Part shown: piece after piece, positions 11,549-25,270 of the stretch
Position numbering within the stretch: position 1 is the first letter of the stretch
Layout of the letters: each line of letters begins with the position of its first letter
Origin: Sphaerosporella brunnea
Lineage: Eukaryota; Ascomycota; Pezizomycetes; Pezizales; Pyronemataceae
DNA length: 64,000 bases
NCBI GenBank assembly: GCA_008704415.1
Contig: VXIS01000041.1
Coordinates: 124,001-188,000 of the forward strand
Reading direction: 5' to 3'
Position numbers and translations under genes: made by a program
Notes under the pieces: generated by a model
The model's input: only the letters and a program-made list of their open reading frames with translations
What the model was told of the DNA's origin: nothing
Database searches by the model: none

Positions 11549-14500
11549 CGTTAAGCAAAATGAAGAGAAATATATGTATGGTACGGGATTGTACGGATGT
11601 GAAGGTGGGCGGCCCCGGACAAGCACTGTATGTCTCGGGCATGACTCGGCGAGCAATTGACAACCCGGGATAGCGCCAAGATCGGTCGACCGGAAACCCG
11701 AGTATCCCGCATGCGCTTATACACTTCTAGAGTCCAGATGTGCAGCGGATTAATATGATAGCACGGTATATATACATACATGTACGCAGATCTGGGTCCG
11801 GAAGGGGTTATGTAACGTCAACCCTCAGCTCGCGGGAAACAAAAGCAAATAGGTAGGAGCACCGAAGGCTTAGCTAGGATGGGGCCACCGTCCACCAGGG
11901 GATACAGCTGCTGAGACCGCAAGAGATTCAGATAGCCGCATGGTTGTTGACATCGGCGTTCGATGCATCGCGGTCTGCTGGATTGGTGAGCATCGATGAG
12001 TTGTCTGATAATCTTTGAATCCAGGCTGAGTTCTACGGTGTTTACATGGTCACAATGCTCTACCTACCTATAAAAGAATTGTGTACCTCCTATGGCTGGC
12101 ATGTTGTGATTCGATAGATAACTTTAGGGTTGGGCTGATTGCTGGGCCTTGCAGTTCAAACAACAAACACCAGCTTCCACACAGCTTGACTGGTTGGCCA
12201 TTATACTCGCAACCGCCCCTCCTCCTGCCCCGCTCTCCACATGCTGATAACAACCCACAAAGCGCCCAAGACCTGCGTCCCCGCCAGTGGCGTACCCCGT
12301 TATCGGCTCTGCAGCAACTGTTTCGGCAGCCGAATCAAGCAGTTGTCATCGAGTTCGATAATCGCCCAGGTTCCTCTGAAACATAGCATGCGCAACGTCC
12401 AACATAGAAGCTATTCACGTCTTCTCAATGGCGGTTCCAAAGATAGCTTGCTTCCTTTCAGGCTGTTCGTCAATTCGGAAATCATCCGTAGAACCCATCC
12501 TCTTGACGTTGAGGACGTTGTTGTGTCGGCTGCCGTTCCGCGGGCCCGGTGCAGGAGGGGTTCATGGCGGTTGGTGGATTGATTTGGGATCAAGAGCATA
12601 TGTAGTGTGTTATTAGGGCGCTTCGAAGGGATAGGTGCAGATGGATTGGAGAACCATGGGAGCATGGCTCGAAAGTGAAGGCTGTTGACGAATATTGGCT
12701 TCCTGGCCTTGAAGCCTTATACGAGCATTAGTCCAAAAGGAAGGAATGGGAAGGAAACCCCAGACGGGTAGTTTTGCCAAGTGCACGGAGAAATAAGTAA
12801 GGCATAAGCTGTCAACCACTCTAGTTATCTTCCGCTGATGCACCAACGCAACGCTCTCGTTCGGCTCTTCCGTCCTCACCACGTTGTGATCTAGTTAGCA
12901 ATGGCGAGATCGTCTGGCGGAGCAACACGCTCAAGGAGGACAAAGAATAGAAATGCCCCAATCAAGAGGGCGACTATCCGACCTAAAATTAGTGAGTGGT
13001 TAAGGTGGTTAAGAGTGTCTGTTGATTTGGTAAAAGTAGCTACTTAGTACCTAGGGAGCGCGTGCAGGCAGGGGCGGCGTTGACTATTATTCGGAGATTT
13101 TATTTTTTCGGATGAGCGAAAGTCGAAACCTGAAACATGCCTGAAGAGGGAAGGTGGAGTAGGGCACGCAATATCAAGCGAAAGAGATCCAAAACAAGGA
13201 CGAATCTGGTCGACTATAGTTCTAGTATCGCACGGATAAAAAACAATAATCTAGAGAGATTATCTACCAAGGTATTGCGTGTGAGGACAAAGGCATGCCG
13301 AGGTAAGGAAGGGATGCTCTCGGATTAAACGGGCGCCGGGAGAGGCGGAGATTTTTGTCTTCCCGAACCGAGATGGAATCTGTCATAATAGTGTCGGTAT
13401 TGGTTCAAACAAAGAAGGTGGAAGAGCCCGTCGGAGATGCTTTCGCTTCGTAAGATGCCCCTCAGACCCCGCTGTCAAGCAGAGGAGCCCAGAGCGTGGC
13501 CTGCCTCCACATGCCTGAGCGGGGGCGCGCTACCATTGCACTCCATATGCGGATAATTTCCATGGTATCGTTGGAATTTCTTGTTATGGTATGCGTTGCC
13601 AAGGATTCTCTAGAAAGGAGCTAAAGCCATCGTTCTGCAAGTAGAGTATCTGCCTACACTACACGATGGATGATGACATGGTCCACATGGTCCACAAAAA
13701 GAGCAACATGCAAGGACCACAAAGGGGTCAGAAAAACCACTTACAAGTGCATTTCACCAAAGCCCTAAAAACGTTCTTTTTGTCTGCTCTTCAATTATTT
13801 TTATCCACACATCTACCAATCGCGAGTTGGTTATCCACATGATCGGTATGCGTGGCGGCATCGACGTCGTTTTTATTCGCTTGTAATACCGTCAGCATCG
13901 CGGTTGGTTCAGGTCAGCGGTGTCGCGATGGCTGCCTTTGATTCGACAGCACAGAACCGGAAGTTGAGAGAAAATAGCAACAAATGAGAGCTGAGAGCGC
14001 GAAGCAGCGGTTGGAGGGGTTGAGATGCAGGCGCGTGTTTCAGATTCAACCGTGAATCCCTTCCAGGAACCAGCATGCCTACATACTGTGGGCGCGAAGA
14101 ACACGAGAGCCAAAGACTCTTCATCAATTTTTCACTTTCAACCTCGCAGAAAAGTGCAAGGAGAAAAGCGGGCGCAGTTACAAGCGTATGCCGAAACTGT
14201 GTGGACTGTTGTGGAAGTTGGAAGCCTCGGGGAATGCATAGAGACTCTAGAGCAAAGTCCATGCACACACCTCAAGATTTTGCGGCGGAAGACCCCTTTC
14301 TCGATGATTGCTCTAGCGATTCTGGCTCCACTTCCGCGTTTTCCGTTGGCTATTGAGTTTCTGGCGGGGCACTTCGGGCGATCGCGATACATCATCATCG
14401 GCAGCTTTCTCAAGATGCCGACAAAAGCAGAGAAAGAAGAAGACGAATGTGTGCAGACATCTCAAACACAGCCAGTCCACATTACCGTTGGGTTTTCGGA

Positions 14501-14629
14501 GACCAATTGGGATCTGTTACACTGGTGAAAAGCGGAGAAGGTGTGTTTGATCATCGCGAGTGGAGGGAGGGCTAGTGCTTGTGTAGCCACATCCCGGCAC
14601 AGCCAGGAAAAATCACGGCGACGTTGCAT

Positions 14630-14793
14630 ACGAGGAGGAGGAGGAGGGGAGGCGAGGGCGGTGGGTTGAGGCCGGTCGAGTGAGGAGGGAGAAAGAAGCC
14701 GTGAGGCACGGGGGGGAGGGCCGCCTGGCGACGAGCCGAGGACGGGTGGGTTTGCTGCGCTTTGTGGTGGTGGTGGTGGCGGTGGTGGTGGTG
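14630..14793. repeat. AGG and TGG triplet repeats
   Basis: Two G-rich simple repeats: GAGGAGG-type near 14630-14648 and (TGG)n with one CGG at 14764-14793. Both lie in non-coding sequence. Confidence 0.7.
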
Positions 14794-15145
14794 CGAGTGC
14801 ATAGTTCCCACTTGGTTGGCTGGTTGGTTGCAACACGATTTCTCGCCTTGTTGCCTGCCGCCACGGTCCCCTTTTTCTCGCAGAGATCATCCCATCCCAT
14901 CAAGCCGATTCCTGACTTCTCGCACCGGGTCGCGATGGCCGACGACCACCCCGCCGCCGCCGCCCGCGCCGCCGGCGTTGAGGTAGCCATACAAGAAGGG
15001 CAAGCAGGAATAACAGAGTAGACGGATGCACGCGCGCATCTAGAGTTGTGGATAGTCGTCGTAGTCGTCGTCGTCCGTCATCATATGCATGCGTGCCTGT
15101 CCGCTCACTAGAGCAGAGTAGAGGAGAGCACTTGGGCCCAGCATC

Positions 15146-15201
15146 ATTCCATTCCATCCAGCCAGCCATCCAGCCATCCAGCCATCCATCCATCCATCCA
15201 C
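15146..15201. repeat. CCAT/CCAG tetranucleotide microsatellite
   Basis: Repeated CCAT with interspersed CCAG units, in the region upstream of STE12. Arrays like this vary in length between strains. Confidence 0.8.
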
Positions 15202-16108
15202 AACTCGATGCACCCCCCATCAACTCGCGCAGCAGTATATACATCGATCGCCCTCCACACACTGCGCTTGCTTGCTGATTCCTTCCGAGTGCTTCTTCCC
15301 AATTGCGTCGCTTTTGCCATCACCATCATCGCCCTCTTCTGATACACAGCTACCGAGCCCCTCTCCCCAGACTGGCCAATTCGTGCATTGCTGAACGAAC
15401 CGAACCGAAAGGGCCACAGCCACAGTCCACCCACACCTGCTAAATTCCCCTGCGAATCCTTACCGCATCCTACCTATCATCCAAGACCCCTCCCCCAGCC
15501 AGCTGTGTGTGCTGCCATAGTTATCCCACCTGGCTCTGTTTAGCCGCTCGCGAACCCCAGTCCCAGTGGCCTTCTTCGTTCTGTTCTGCACCCCAAATCC
15601 CACAATCTCCTTCATTAAGTTGCATCGGTCCGCCCACTCCCCACACCCCCCCCCCCCCCCTCTTTCTCCTCGAGCCTTCTCTTCCCCTTCGTCCCCCCTC
15701 CTCTTGTTTGTGGTCCTGAAGTATTAGAACTTCTTCGGCTTTCTTTGTGTTTTTTTTTCCATATTTACGTCTACGCGTCCAAAGAACAGGTCTTTCTCTG
15801 CGCAGTGACAACGGAAGGCAGGACCCTCCCCTTCGTTCCTTCAAATCATCCACCACACATCCGCGATTACCCACATCACATTCGCTCGCTCTGCGACCTT
15901 GACGATACGCGACAGCGCCCTGAGACCTGTGGTCCCTCTCTCGAACTCCCTCCGTAGTCAGCATCTCCTTCCCCAGTGGATCCACGATACGACACAAAAG
16001 GGACATCTCCCTCCCATCCCACAACACCTTATCGTGCTCAGGAAGCGACTCGTTTCTTGACCTTTCCGTCAACCGTTCCGGGGTCGCCCTTGCGAAACAC
16101 AGCCGGCC

Positions 16109-18398
<2,290 letters not shown>

Positions 18399-18973
18399 GC
18401 AACGGAAGAGGCCTTTTTGTATGTTGATGATTGTGTTTCTTGATATTAGCCATATAGCGTTTTCTTACATTTTACCCCGGGTAGCATTTTTGGGGGCTGG
18501 GTTTTGGTTCTTTCGGTACGGGTTGGGAGACTATATCCTTTGGGTGGGATTTGTGAAATTACATATCGGGTAACGTCTGTGTCTATTGGTGGGAGAGGGG
18601 TATTGTTGGGCTTTGTGCTCTTTTTTTTTATCTGGTCGTTTATACCCACCTCTTCCGAAGAGGGTTTTTTTTCTTTCTTATGTTTATTCTTCGTTGCCGG
18701 ATTTACAGTTTAACTCTTTCGACTTCTGCCCGATGTGCTGCTCGCAGCAGCCTCTTCCAGTGGTACGAAACGGGAGTTCAGCGCTGGGCAGGATAGGAGG
18801 ATAGGAGAATAGGAGGTTCGGTTGGGGGAGGAGGAAAGAGGGCCTGGACTATTCGCAGTAGCGAACCATTTTTCAGTTTTTTGACTTTTTGGGATTTTCT
18901 TTTTTCTTTTACATGTCACGCTGGTTTTTGTAGGTGCGGCTTGTGGCGGGGAGCAAAATTCTTCGTTATAGAC

Positions 18974-19006
<33 letters not shown>

Positions 19007-19677
19007 TTCTCTTTTTTTTCTCTTCCTTTTTTGTTGGTTTTTTTCTTTCTTTTTTCTTTTTTTTGATCCTGTTGTTTCTATTTTGCTCAATGACGATATC
19101 AATTGCCGCTTCCTATCTGTTGGGACTTTTTCTATTTTTTCCTTTTTTTTTTTGGTCGAAGTGCGATGTGAATTGAATTCATGCACACTGGGCTGGGCGC
19201 GCATGCGCGGCGGGAAGAACTCGAGCAATGTCCGAGTCCCCGGGCCGGCTGGCTTGGACGAATTGAAAAGTTTGAATGCATAGGCGGGCGGGGTATTTGC
19301 TTTGCAATCGACGAGAGCGATCGGACTGGCGTGCCGTGCCGTGTCGTGTCGTGTTGTATTTTCTTTCTCTGCTACTGGAGTGGAGAGAGAAGTTACTTTT
19401 ACTTACCGAGCGGTTGCTGCGGTGTGTTGCTATTTTGGGATATGCAGTGATTGGTACCTGCATGGGCGGAAGGTGGGATGGATCCCACGCACCAGCAGAT
19501 CACGAAACATCACCCAACCCGCCATGGGGGAGTGATGCGCTGTGAAGTGCATGGTTTGTTGACAGCTCGAAGAGAAATGGGCTTCGGAGTAGCTATGGAG
19601 GGAGGGAAATATGCACCGACCGCTACGCGGCTCCTGGTGGCGGATTAAAATTCGAACGGTCATCGAAGTCATTAAAG
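18399..19677. other. STE12 3' region with T-rich tracts
   Basis: No gene recognised. A 30-base T run lies at 18976-19005 and several T-rich stretches follow to about 19155. Part of this is presumably the STE12 3' UTR. Confidence 0.45.
18976..19005 (+). repeat. Poly(T) tract, 30 bases
   Basis: An uninterrupted run of 30 T downstream of STE12, continued by interrupted T-rich sequence. Confidence 0.85.
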
Positions 19678-19931
19678 TACCGTATTGACTCAGATATAAG
19701 AGACACTTCCGTTTTGGGGCTAGCGCGTTTTCAAAGGCGGTGCTAACCATTTTAAAACTAGCCCAATATACAATTGGTGGACATGCTAACCATTTTAGAG
19801 CTAGCCCAAGATACAATTGGTGGACCGCGGGGACGTCCCAGGGGACGCTAGGGTGTTTACGGCGTAGCGCTCCCTGAAAATGACACTAGTACTAAAACGG
19901 AAGTGTCTCTTATATCTGAGTTAATACGGTA
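19678..19931. mobile_element. MITE with 36-bp terminal inverted repeats and TA target site
   Basis: The body at 19680-19929 is 250 bp and is flanked on both sides by TA (19678-19679 and 19930-19931). The terminal inverted repeats are 19680-19715 and 19894-19929; they differ at one position and begin CCGTATTGACTCAG. Inside is a direct duplication of a 43-bp unit (19742-19784 and 19785 to about 19826) containing CAATTGGTGGAC. There is no coding capacity. A TA duplication with long inverted repeats points to a non-autonomous member of the Tc1/mariner or pogo/Fot1 superfamily. The near-perfect ends suggest fairly recent insertion. No related transposase is in this window. Confidence 0.85.
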
Positions 19932-20266
19932 AGCAATTCCGAGGCCTGGTTGTGCTTTCGAAGTCATAAGGGTAAACTCGGCTCAAGAGTGATTAACCAT
20001 GACACCGCAGCCGAAAGCAAGAGCTCCCCATATATAGCGTTGCCCTCTGTATATATGCTAGTTCCAGAGGGAAAGGTATACGTAGCAAATAGAAGCGGTG
20101 TCCGCGGGTGCCCTGTGTAACACCGTTCCATGACTGATCACTTGCTTTTTCTTTTCTTCTCGCATTCGCTCTTTTTTGCGAACAGAAAATTCAGTGGTGG
20201 ATGACGAGTAGGGCCTGCACTACCTCTCCATCAGAGAGAGCGTCGATACGTGTACTGCTCCTGTAA

Positions 20267-20560
20267 ATGAGTAACAGCCAGTTGAATGCTCCACAGCCCC
20301 CGGCCTTGCCTATCCCTAGGATCGATCTTCCCCTAGCTGCCTACCTGTATTACCTACCCGAGAAGTATCGGGAGACGTTCTTACCGCCGACCCCGGGCCA
20401 AAATTTCACCAATCCAAACCTACAGCGCGTCAACAAAAGCACCTTGGGTCCGGAGCGTCTCTCGGATTATGAAAGCTCACTGTGCACACTTTCGGATACC
20501 GCACGTCAAGAAAACTTTGCGGAAGCACAGCAGGCGACCCAAACCCCCATACTATCGTGA
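20267..20560 (+). CDS. Uncharacterised 97-residue open frame
   Basis: The open frame begins MSNSQLNAPQPPALPIPRID, has the segment LPLAAYLYYLPEKYRE and ends without a domain I recognise. TATA-like sequences lie about 210-240 bp upstream. It sits next to a MITE and to broken coding fragments, so it may be a lineage-specific gene, the first exon of a longer gene, or a remnant. Support is only the open frame and its protein-like composition. Confidence 0.25.
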   Translation: MSNSQLNAPQPPALPIPRIDLPLAAYLYYLPEKYRETFLPPTPGQNFTNPNLQRVNKSTLGPERLSDYESSLCTLSDTARQENFAEAQQATQTPILS

Positions 20561-20833
20561 TGTGGGCCACAGGGGTAACTAACTAAGTACTTACATATAT
20601 GTGCTTCCCAACGTTGTGCTGGGAGTTGAACGACCACACCGGACGATCGCTTAATGACTGAAGAGGAAATTGCAATATACCTGCACAGATTACCAAAGAA
20701 ACGGAGGGGTATCTTGCCAAAAGTACTGGAAAGAGATGCTTTTCCCCCCTCGAGAGGTCTGCTGCCTTGCCGGGAAGGAGACGGACGCAGAGTCCTCACT
20801 GCACTGGGAGTAAATTCCCCAGCAGGGTGCGAG

Positions 20834-21744
20834 TATGACATTTGTCAAGTTTGGAATGAACCCATATTCCTGGTTCCCCGGAGAACGAGGACGCCATGAA
20901 CGTAGACTCAAGCTTGATTTCAGAGTCTTTGAGCGGCACCATGGAGGGGGCTCTGCGTGTTTCGGCATCCAGAAGATGCTGCTTTCAGTCGACGTCCTCT
21001 GTAGTTATAATATTCCAACCACCGGTGTCTCCTGTTTACATGGCGGTTGCAATCAAACTTTCCCCGAAAAGAAACTTGGGTCAAGAAGGTCGTCATTCCC
21101 TTCGACGAAGATGTCGACCAAGTCCATGCCTGCTTCTCTACGAATGTCGACAAACCTACCATGAAGCAGAGGAGCCGACATATCAGGTGAGATAATTGGC
21201 TCCGATGCAAACCTCGGGGAATTTCCAATTGATGGGATCACACCTTCGGCGGTATGTCACCGCTGACTTGTTTACACTACATAGACAGCCTTTCGTCAGT
21301 GTGGACAGTTGTTCAGCCCATGGATCCTCGCCATGAACCCCAACAACAGGGTGTCTCCCTGGACTGTAAATGGAACTCTACTGGGTTGGGCGGGGATTTT
21401 TGGGGATTTCCTGCACACTCACGACATTCATGGCATGCTTGTTGTACGGCAGGGTTTCTACCTTTGTCAACAGAGCTACCATATGCCGTGATAAACAACT
21501 CGAATCCTGGGCAGACCCCGGAGAGGTCACGGTTTATGTTTTGAGACTATTTGGCATGGAGGCCTATGAACCGGAGTTCAAATTAATGGCAGCGTACAAC
21601 ATGGCGCCTTCGAACGGATGTCCAAGGGCGCATAGAGCGACGACGCCTCATCCCCACCGTCCTCCAGTTGACGAAGCCAGGGAGCCGGGGAAAGCAGCTC
21701 TGAGGCTCGAGGTTCGCAGAAGCACCAACCACAAGAGCATTTAG
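20834..21744 (+). pseudogene. Broken coding sequence, unknown family
   Basis: Three stretches read like parts of one protein but lie in different frames. At about 21070-21188 a frame gives KKVVIPFDEDVDQVHAC. It ends at a good intron (donor GTGAGA at 21188, CGCTGAC branch, CATAG acceptor near 21285). At about 21290-21490 another frame gives LFSPWILAMNPNNRVSPW and WAGIFGDFLHTHDIHGM. At about 21490-21640 a third gives LESWADPGEVTVYVLRLFGM. The splice does not join the frames, so either frameshifts have accumulated or my exon model is wrong. I do not recognise the family. Confidence 0.3.
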
Positions 21745-22782
21745 CAGGACCGGCGCCGCCAAATTCTCCTCCACATATATGAGCGCTTGAGCCAAATACT
21801 CCCCAACCCAGCCCCGGCGGTACAAACCCGGATATTGTGAACGCAATCTAAAAAAAAGTTTCCTCGGAATACGGACAAAATTCTCCCATGGCCAACCACC
21901 TAAAGAGCCCCCCGGTGGTCAAATGGCTCGGAAGAACGGAGTCAAGAGAATGAAAGCACGAGGCAATACCGGATCTTCAGGGAGCTACTAGGGTATAAGA
22001 TCGCGGACGCGTCGAAAAAAAGAACTCTCGAAGTTCGTGTGAGCGGCGTTGCAATTGGAGTGATTGGTGCACAGTTTCTGATTTTTCCTCCCCCTCCCCC
22101 TTCCCCCCTGGTGAGCGGCTTTGATATTTGTCTAGTCATTCCTGGGTAATAACGGATGTTTGATGTGTACAGGGAAAGGGATGGACTGACTTGTGCAATT
22201 GACTTTGTTGTTGTTATCGTTGTTCTCCCGTGATCGCAGCTGCTTTAGCAGCGTAACGCTGGCCTGAGGTCTTTCTCCGAAGCCGTCCACAAAATCCTTG
22301 CGGTCTTCGATTTTCATCGCATTTGTTGGCTTTTGCGGCAACACGCATCGCCATCCACATCGCTCATCCCTGAGCTGGAGCCGTCTAGATGCCCATCCAC
22401 TTGACACGCCCACCAACCCATTGCGTCACTTAACGGCCAACGAAAAGCGAAATACAGTGACCTGTCCCTCGAGTGAGATCGTATGCAACACCAAGGCGAT
22501 CGACGTGGCGGGTGACCGCGCGAACAGCGTGGCTGGCGCGACAGGGGTAGCGCCGTCGATCCGGCCAGTTACGAGATTCCGTAAGGTACTCTAGTAAACC
22601 ACGTCCCTGGCGCCTTAGCTACCAAGCGAACGAGCGAAAGTGCGCTCAAACGTGTACAACCTGCCTTTCCTTTCAATGATCTGACAGCGGGGAGCGGAGA
22701 AGGATTAAAAAGGGCGTTGCCGCCCTGCTATTGTTTACCTCTCTCTTTCTATCCACCCTACTCTACGCAACGAGGCGCCACG

Positions 22783-24765
22783 ATGCCTTTCATACCAAAT
22801 ACCCCCGAGGCACACGCTGCCATCCTGTCACCCTCGTCCCCGGACGTGTGCCGCGGCATCAGCAACGATGGAAAGCAGTGCAAGCGCGTGCGCAACCAGT
22901 CCGGAGTTATCACGACTGTGGGGAAGGAGCAGGCGTGGTTTTGCGCGAGACACCAGGATCAGGCGAAGGAGATTGTGCTGAGACACACGGCGTCGTTTGC
23001 GCATAGGCGCGCACTCGCTGGCCGTGGGAGTCTGGATACGTTGATCGAGCAGGTGGAGCTACTGGTGGCTGGCAATCCATCTGTCAAAACGACCGTTGTC
23101 AGCACCACGCAAAAGGTGGGGCCGGAGAAGGATCCATTTGTACAGCAACAGGCGGCGGAAGAAGCAGAACCGCCACCAACCGGGACACCAGCTCCGCCGA
23201 GTCCGCCCGGTTCACACCATGCTGGGGGGAATAAGAAACAGGGCGGCCTTTTGAGACGGCTGTTGATGTGCTGTTTTGGGTCTTCTGATGACGAGCTGGA
23301 GGAGGATCTGGAAAAGAATTGGGACCCGAAAAGAAGGGAGGCAGAGCTCAGAAGCGCGGCCGCTCAGGTTGTTGCCCCTCAGCAGGCTGCAGCCGCCCCG
23401 ATGAAGAAGCCAGCGAAGACGGTCGCTTTTCAAAGCGTTGCGCCTACGCCGCCTTTGCCCATGATGTACCCGCCCAAGCAGCCGCAGAGCGCTATAACAA
23501 AGCCTGCGAAGTCTGCTGTGGCGGCTGTGGGACTCAGTCCTGCGACCCCGCAGAGCTCGGATGACGAGGTCGAGGAGCTCGTGCCGCCGGTGGATGTTTC
23601 TAAACTTACCAAGGAGCAGCAATCTCGTACGCTCCCCTTCCTAAAATTACGACTTCCCCAGCTAACCTATCGAAATATAGTTCTCAAACTTATCCCCAAA
23701 ACTGTGCACTCCTACGGCCTCGGGCGCCTCCAGAACGAGCTTCTAAAGCCCTTCTCTTCCAAGGACGAGCCGGGATACATCTACATGTTCTGGTTGACCA
23801 ACTCACCGTTCTCACCATTTTCCTCCCCGGGTGGAACCCCCAATGGCGGCCCCATCTCTAACGTCGACCGTCTCCTGCACACTGCCGCGAACGCTGTTCC
23901 AAGCCCTGGCGGCACCCGCCCAAAACTCCTCTTCAAAATCGGCCGCGCAGTGAATGTCCAGCGCCGCCTGCACCAGTGGTCAGCGCAGTGCGGCTACAAC
24001 CTCTCGCTCATCCGCTACTACCCACACACGAGCGCCAGCACCCCCCCCGGCGCACAAGTAGCGCGTACAGTTCCAAACGTAAACCGCATCGAGCGGCTGA
24101 TCCACCTCGAGCTGTCCGCAACGCCCGGCGCAAATCCTCGCAAACACTGCGAAGCGTGCGGAAAGACGCATCAGGAATGGTTCGAAGTCGAGGCTAGCAA
24201 GGAGGGGATTCTGGCCGTCGATGGGGTCATCAAGCGCTGGATCGCATACGGGGAAAGAAGCGCCGGAACTAATACTGCCCCAGCCACTACTGCTACGCTC
24301 CAGGTTAGGCCTCCCGCCCCTGCTAGAAAAAATGCGGACGCCCCCGGTGGCGTTAAGATGTATAAAACGAAACCTTCCGATCCGAGCCCGAAGAAGCCGG
24401 ATACGAAAACCCCTAGCACCCCGCCAAAGAAAAGCCCAGCAGCCACTCCTTCAAAGCCGGGAAAGTCCCCCGCAGGCTCGGCGGCGAATTCCTTGGCGGT
24501 ACCAACACCCCAGCAGCAGCGACGGAGCAGATCTTCTTCAGCGGCGCATAGAAGCCCGTCGTCGACGCGACAAGGCAGGAGCAGCTCGACTTCCAGACAG
24601 GGTAGAAGCGGGTCGACGTCTAGACAACGGTCTACCTCTCGGCAGCCTCCAGCCTCATCTTCCAGGGGAAGACGGAAAGGGAGACGCAGGAACGGGGATG
24701 ATGACGAATACTATGATGACGATGAGAGTGCGAGCGAGGATAGTGAGAGGGATTATCGCGATTGA
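22783..24765 (+). CDS. GIY-YIG-like T5orf172 (DUF1766) domain protein
   Basis: A single-exon gene for 660 residues. The start is the ATG at 22783; the frame is open upstream but has no ATG. An N-terminal Cys/His cluster (CRGISNDGKQCKRVR...WFCARHQ, about residues 23-57) looks like a small zinc-binding motif. The T5orf172 domain runs from about 328 to 490: GYIYMFW, then LLFKIGRAVNVQRRLHQW, a Glu in RIERLIHLEL, and HCEACGKTHQEWFEV. This is the GIY-YIG-type fold annotated in fungi as Meiotically up-regulated gene 113 proteins. Whether it cuts DNA is unknown; the second GIY-YIG element is poorly visible, so binding without cleavage is possible. The tail from about 560 is Ser/Arg-rich with an acidic end. 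It is convergent with TFIIE alpha. The family call is good, the function is open. Confidence 0.85.
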   Translation: MPFIPNTPEAHAAILSPSSPDVCRGISNDGKQCKRVRNQSGVITTVGKEQAWFCARHQDQAKEIVLRHTASFAHRRALAGRGSLDTLIEQVELLVAGNPSVKTTVVSTTQKVGPEKDPFVQQQAAEEAEPPPTGTPAPPSPPGSHHAGGNKKQGGLLRRLLMCCFGSSDDELEEDLEKNWDPKRREAELRSAAAQVVAPQQAAAAPMKKPAKTVAFQSVAPTPPLPMMYPPKQPQSAITKPAKSAVAAVGLSPATPQSSDDEVEELVPPVDVSKLTKEQQSRTLPFLKLRLPQLTYRNIVLKLIPKTVHSYGLGRLQNELLKPFSSKDEPGYIYMFWLTNSPFSPFSSPGGTPNGGPISNVDRLLHTAANAVPSPGGTRPKLLFKIGRAVNVQRRLHQWSAQCGYNLSLIRYYPHTSASTPPGAQVARTVPNVNRIERLIHLELSATPGANPRKHCEACGKTHQEWFEVEASKEGILAVDGVIKRWIAYGERSAGTNTAPATTATLQVRPPAPARKNADAPGGVKMYKTKPSDPSPKKPDTKTPSTPPKKSPAATPSKPGKSPAGSAANSLAVPTPQQQRRSRSSSAAHRSPSSTRQGRSSSTSRQGRSGSTSRQRSTSRQPPASSSRGRRKGRRRNGDDDEYYDDDESASEDSERDYRD

Positions 24766-25270
24766 GTTTTTTTTTTTTCTTTTGTCGGGCGGGTTTGTGG
24801 AGCTCCTTATGAGGCATGATTCGATTCATGATGGCGTTGGAATGGCGTTTTTTTTTTTTTTTTTTTTGTTTTTTGTTTGTTTTGCCTTTGCTCTTTTTGG
24901 AACGCTTCGGGATGTGAGCGGATTGTGTCATGCTAGAGTTTCAATCACAAAATATCACTGTTGACTTCGGTTTCGAGTGCGAGTGTGAGTGTGAGTCTCC
25001 GTGTTGCAAAGAATGAAATACCCGCTCTGCTCCCCACTTTTTTGGTACGGCACAAAATGTCCGGTACCTTTTACCGACAGGGAACATGTGCGAGCTGCCA
25101 TGTCTATCTATTGGGATCGGAGGGTCAAAGCGGTCACAAGGACACATCGCGCAACATAACAAATCACTCGAAAGAAACAGCTCCAGGGATAGGGGGAAAA
25201 AAAAGTTCGCCTCGTATTAGGTGCTGCTAAGTCTTCATACACCCTTGAAGCCGTGAATTAGGTGCTCCCC
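24766..25270. other. Convergent 3' UTR region
   Basis: This interval lies between the stops of the T5orf172 gene and TFIIE alpha. It holds T-rich stretches, including a run of 20 T at 24848-24867, and a short GAGTGT-type repeat near 24975. No gene seen. Confidence 0.5.

Larger units (their letters stand above)
9630..16108. other. 6.5-kb gene-poor stretch before STE12
   Basis: I find no coding sequence with a recognisable domain or a consistent exon chain. It contains a 29-base A run at 11518-11546, TGG and AGG repeats near 14630-14793, a CCAT/CCAG repeat at 15146-15201 and a 15-base C run at 15646-15660. The last 700 bases or so are pyrimidine-rich and probably include the STE12 promoter and leader. 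Short genes or non-coding transcripts cannot be excluded. Confidence 0.45.

Noticed and set aside
14025..14528. 167-codon plus-strand open frame and its minus-strand counterparts
   Set aside because: No domain or start context stands out, and the composition looks random.
22717..22782. N-terminal extension of the T5orf172 protein upstream of 22783
   Set aside because: The frame is open but has no ATG, and the sequence is not protein-like.
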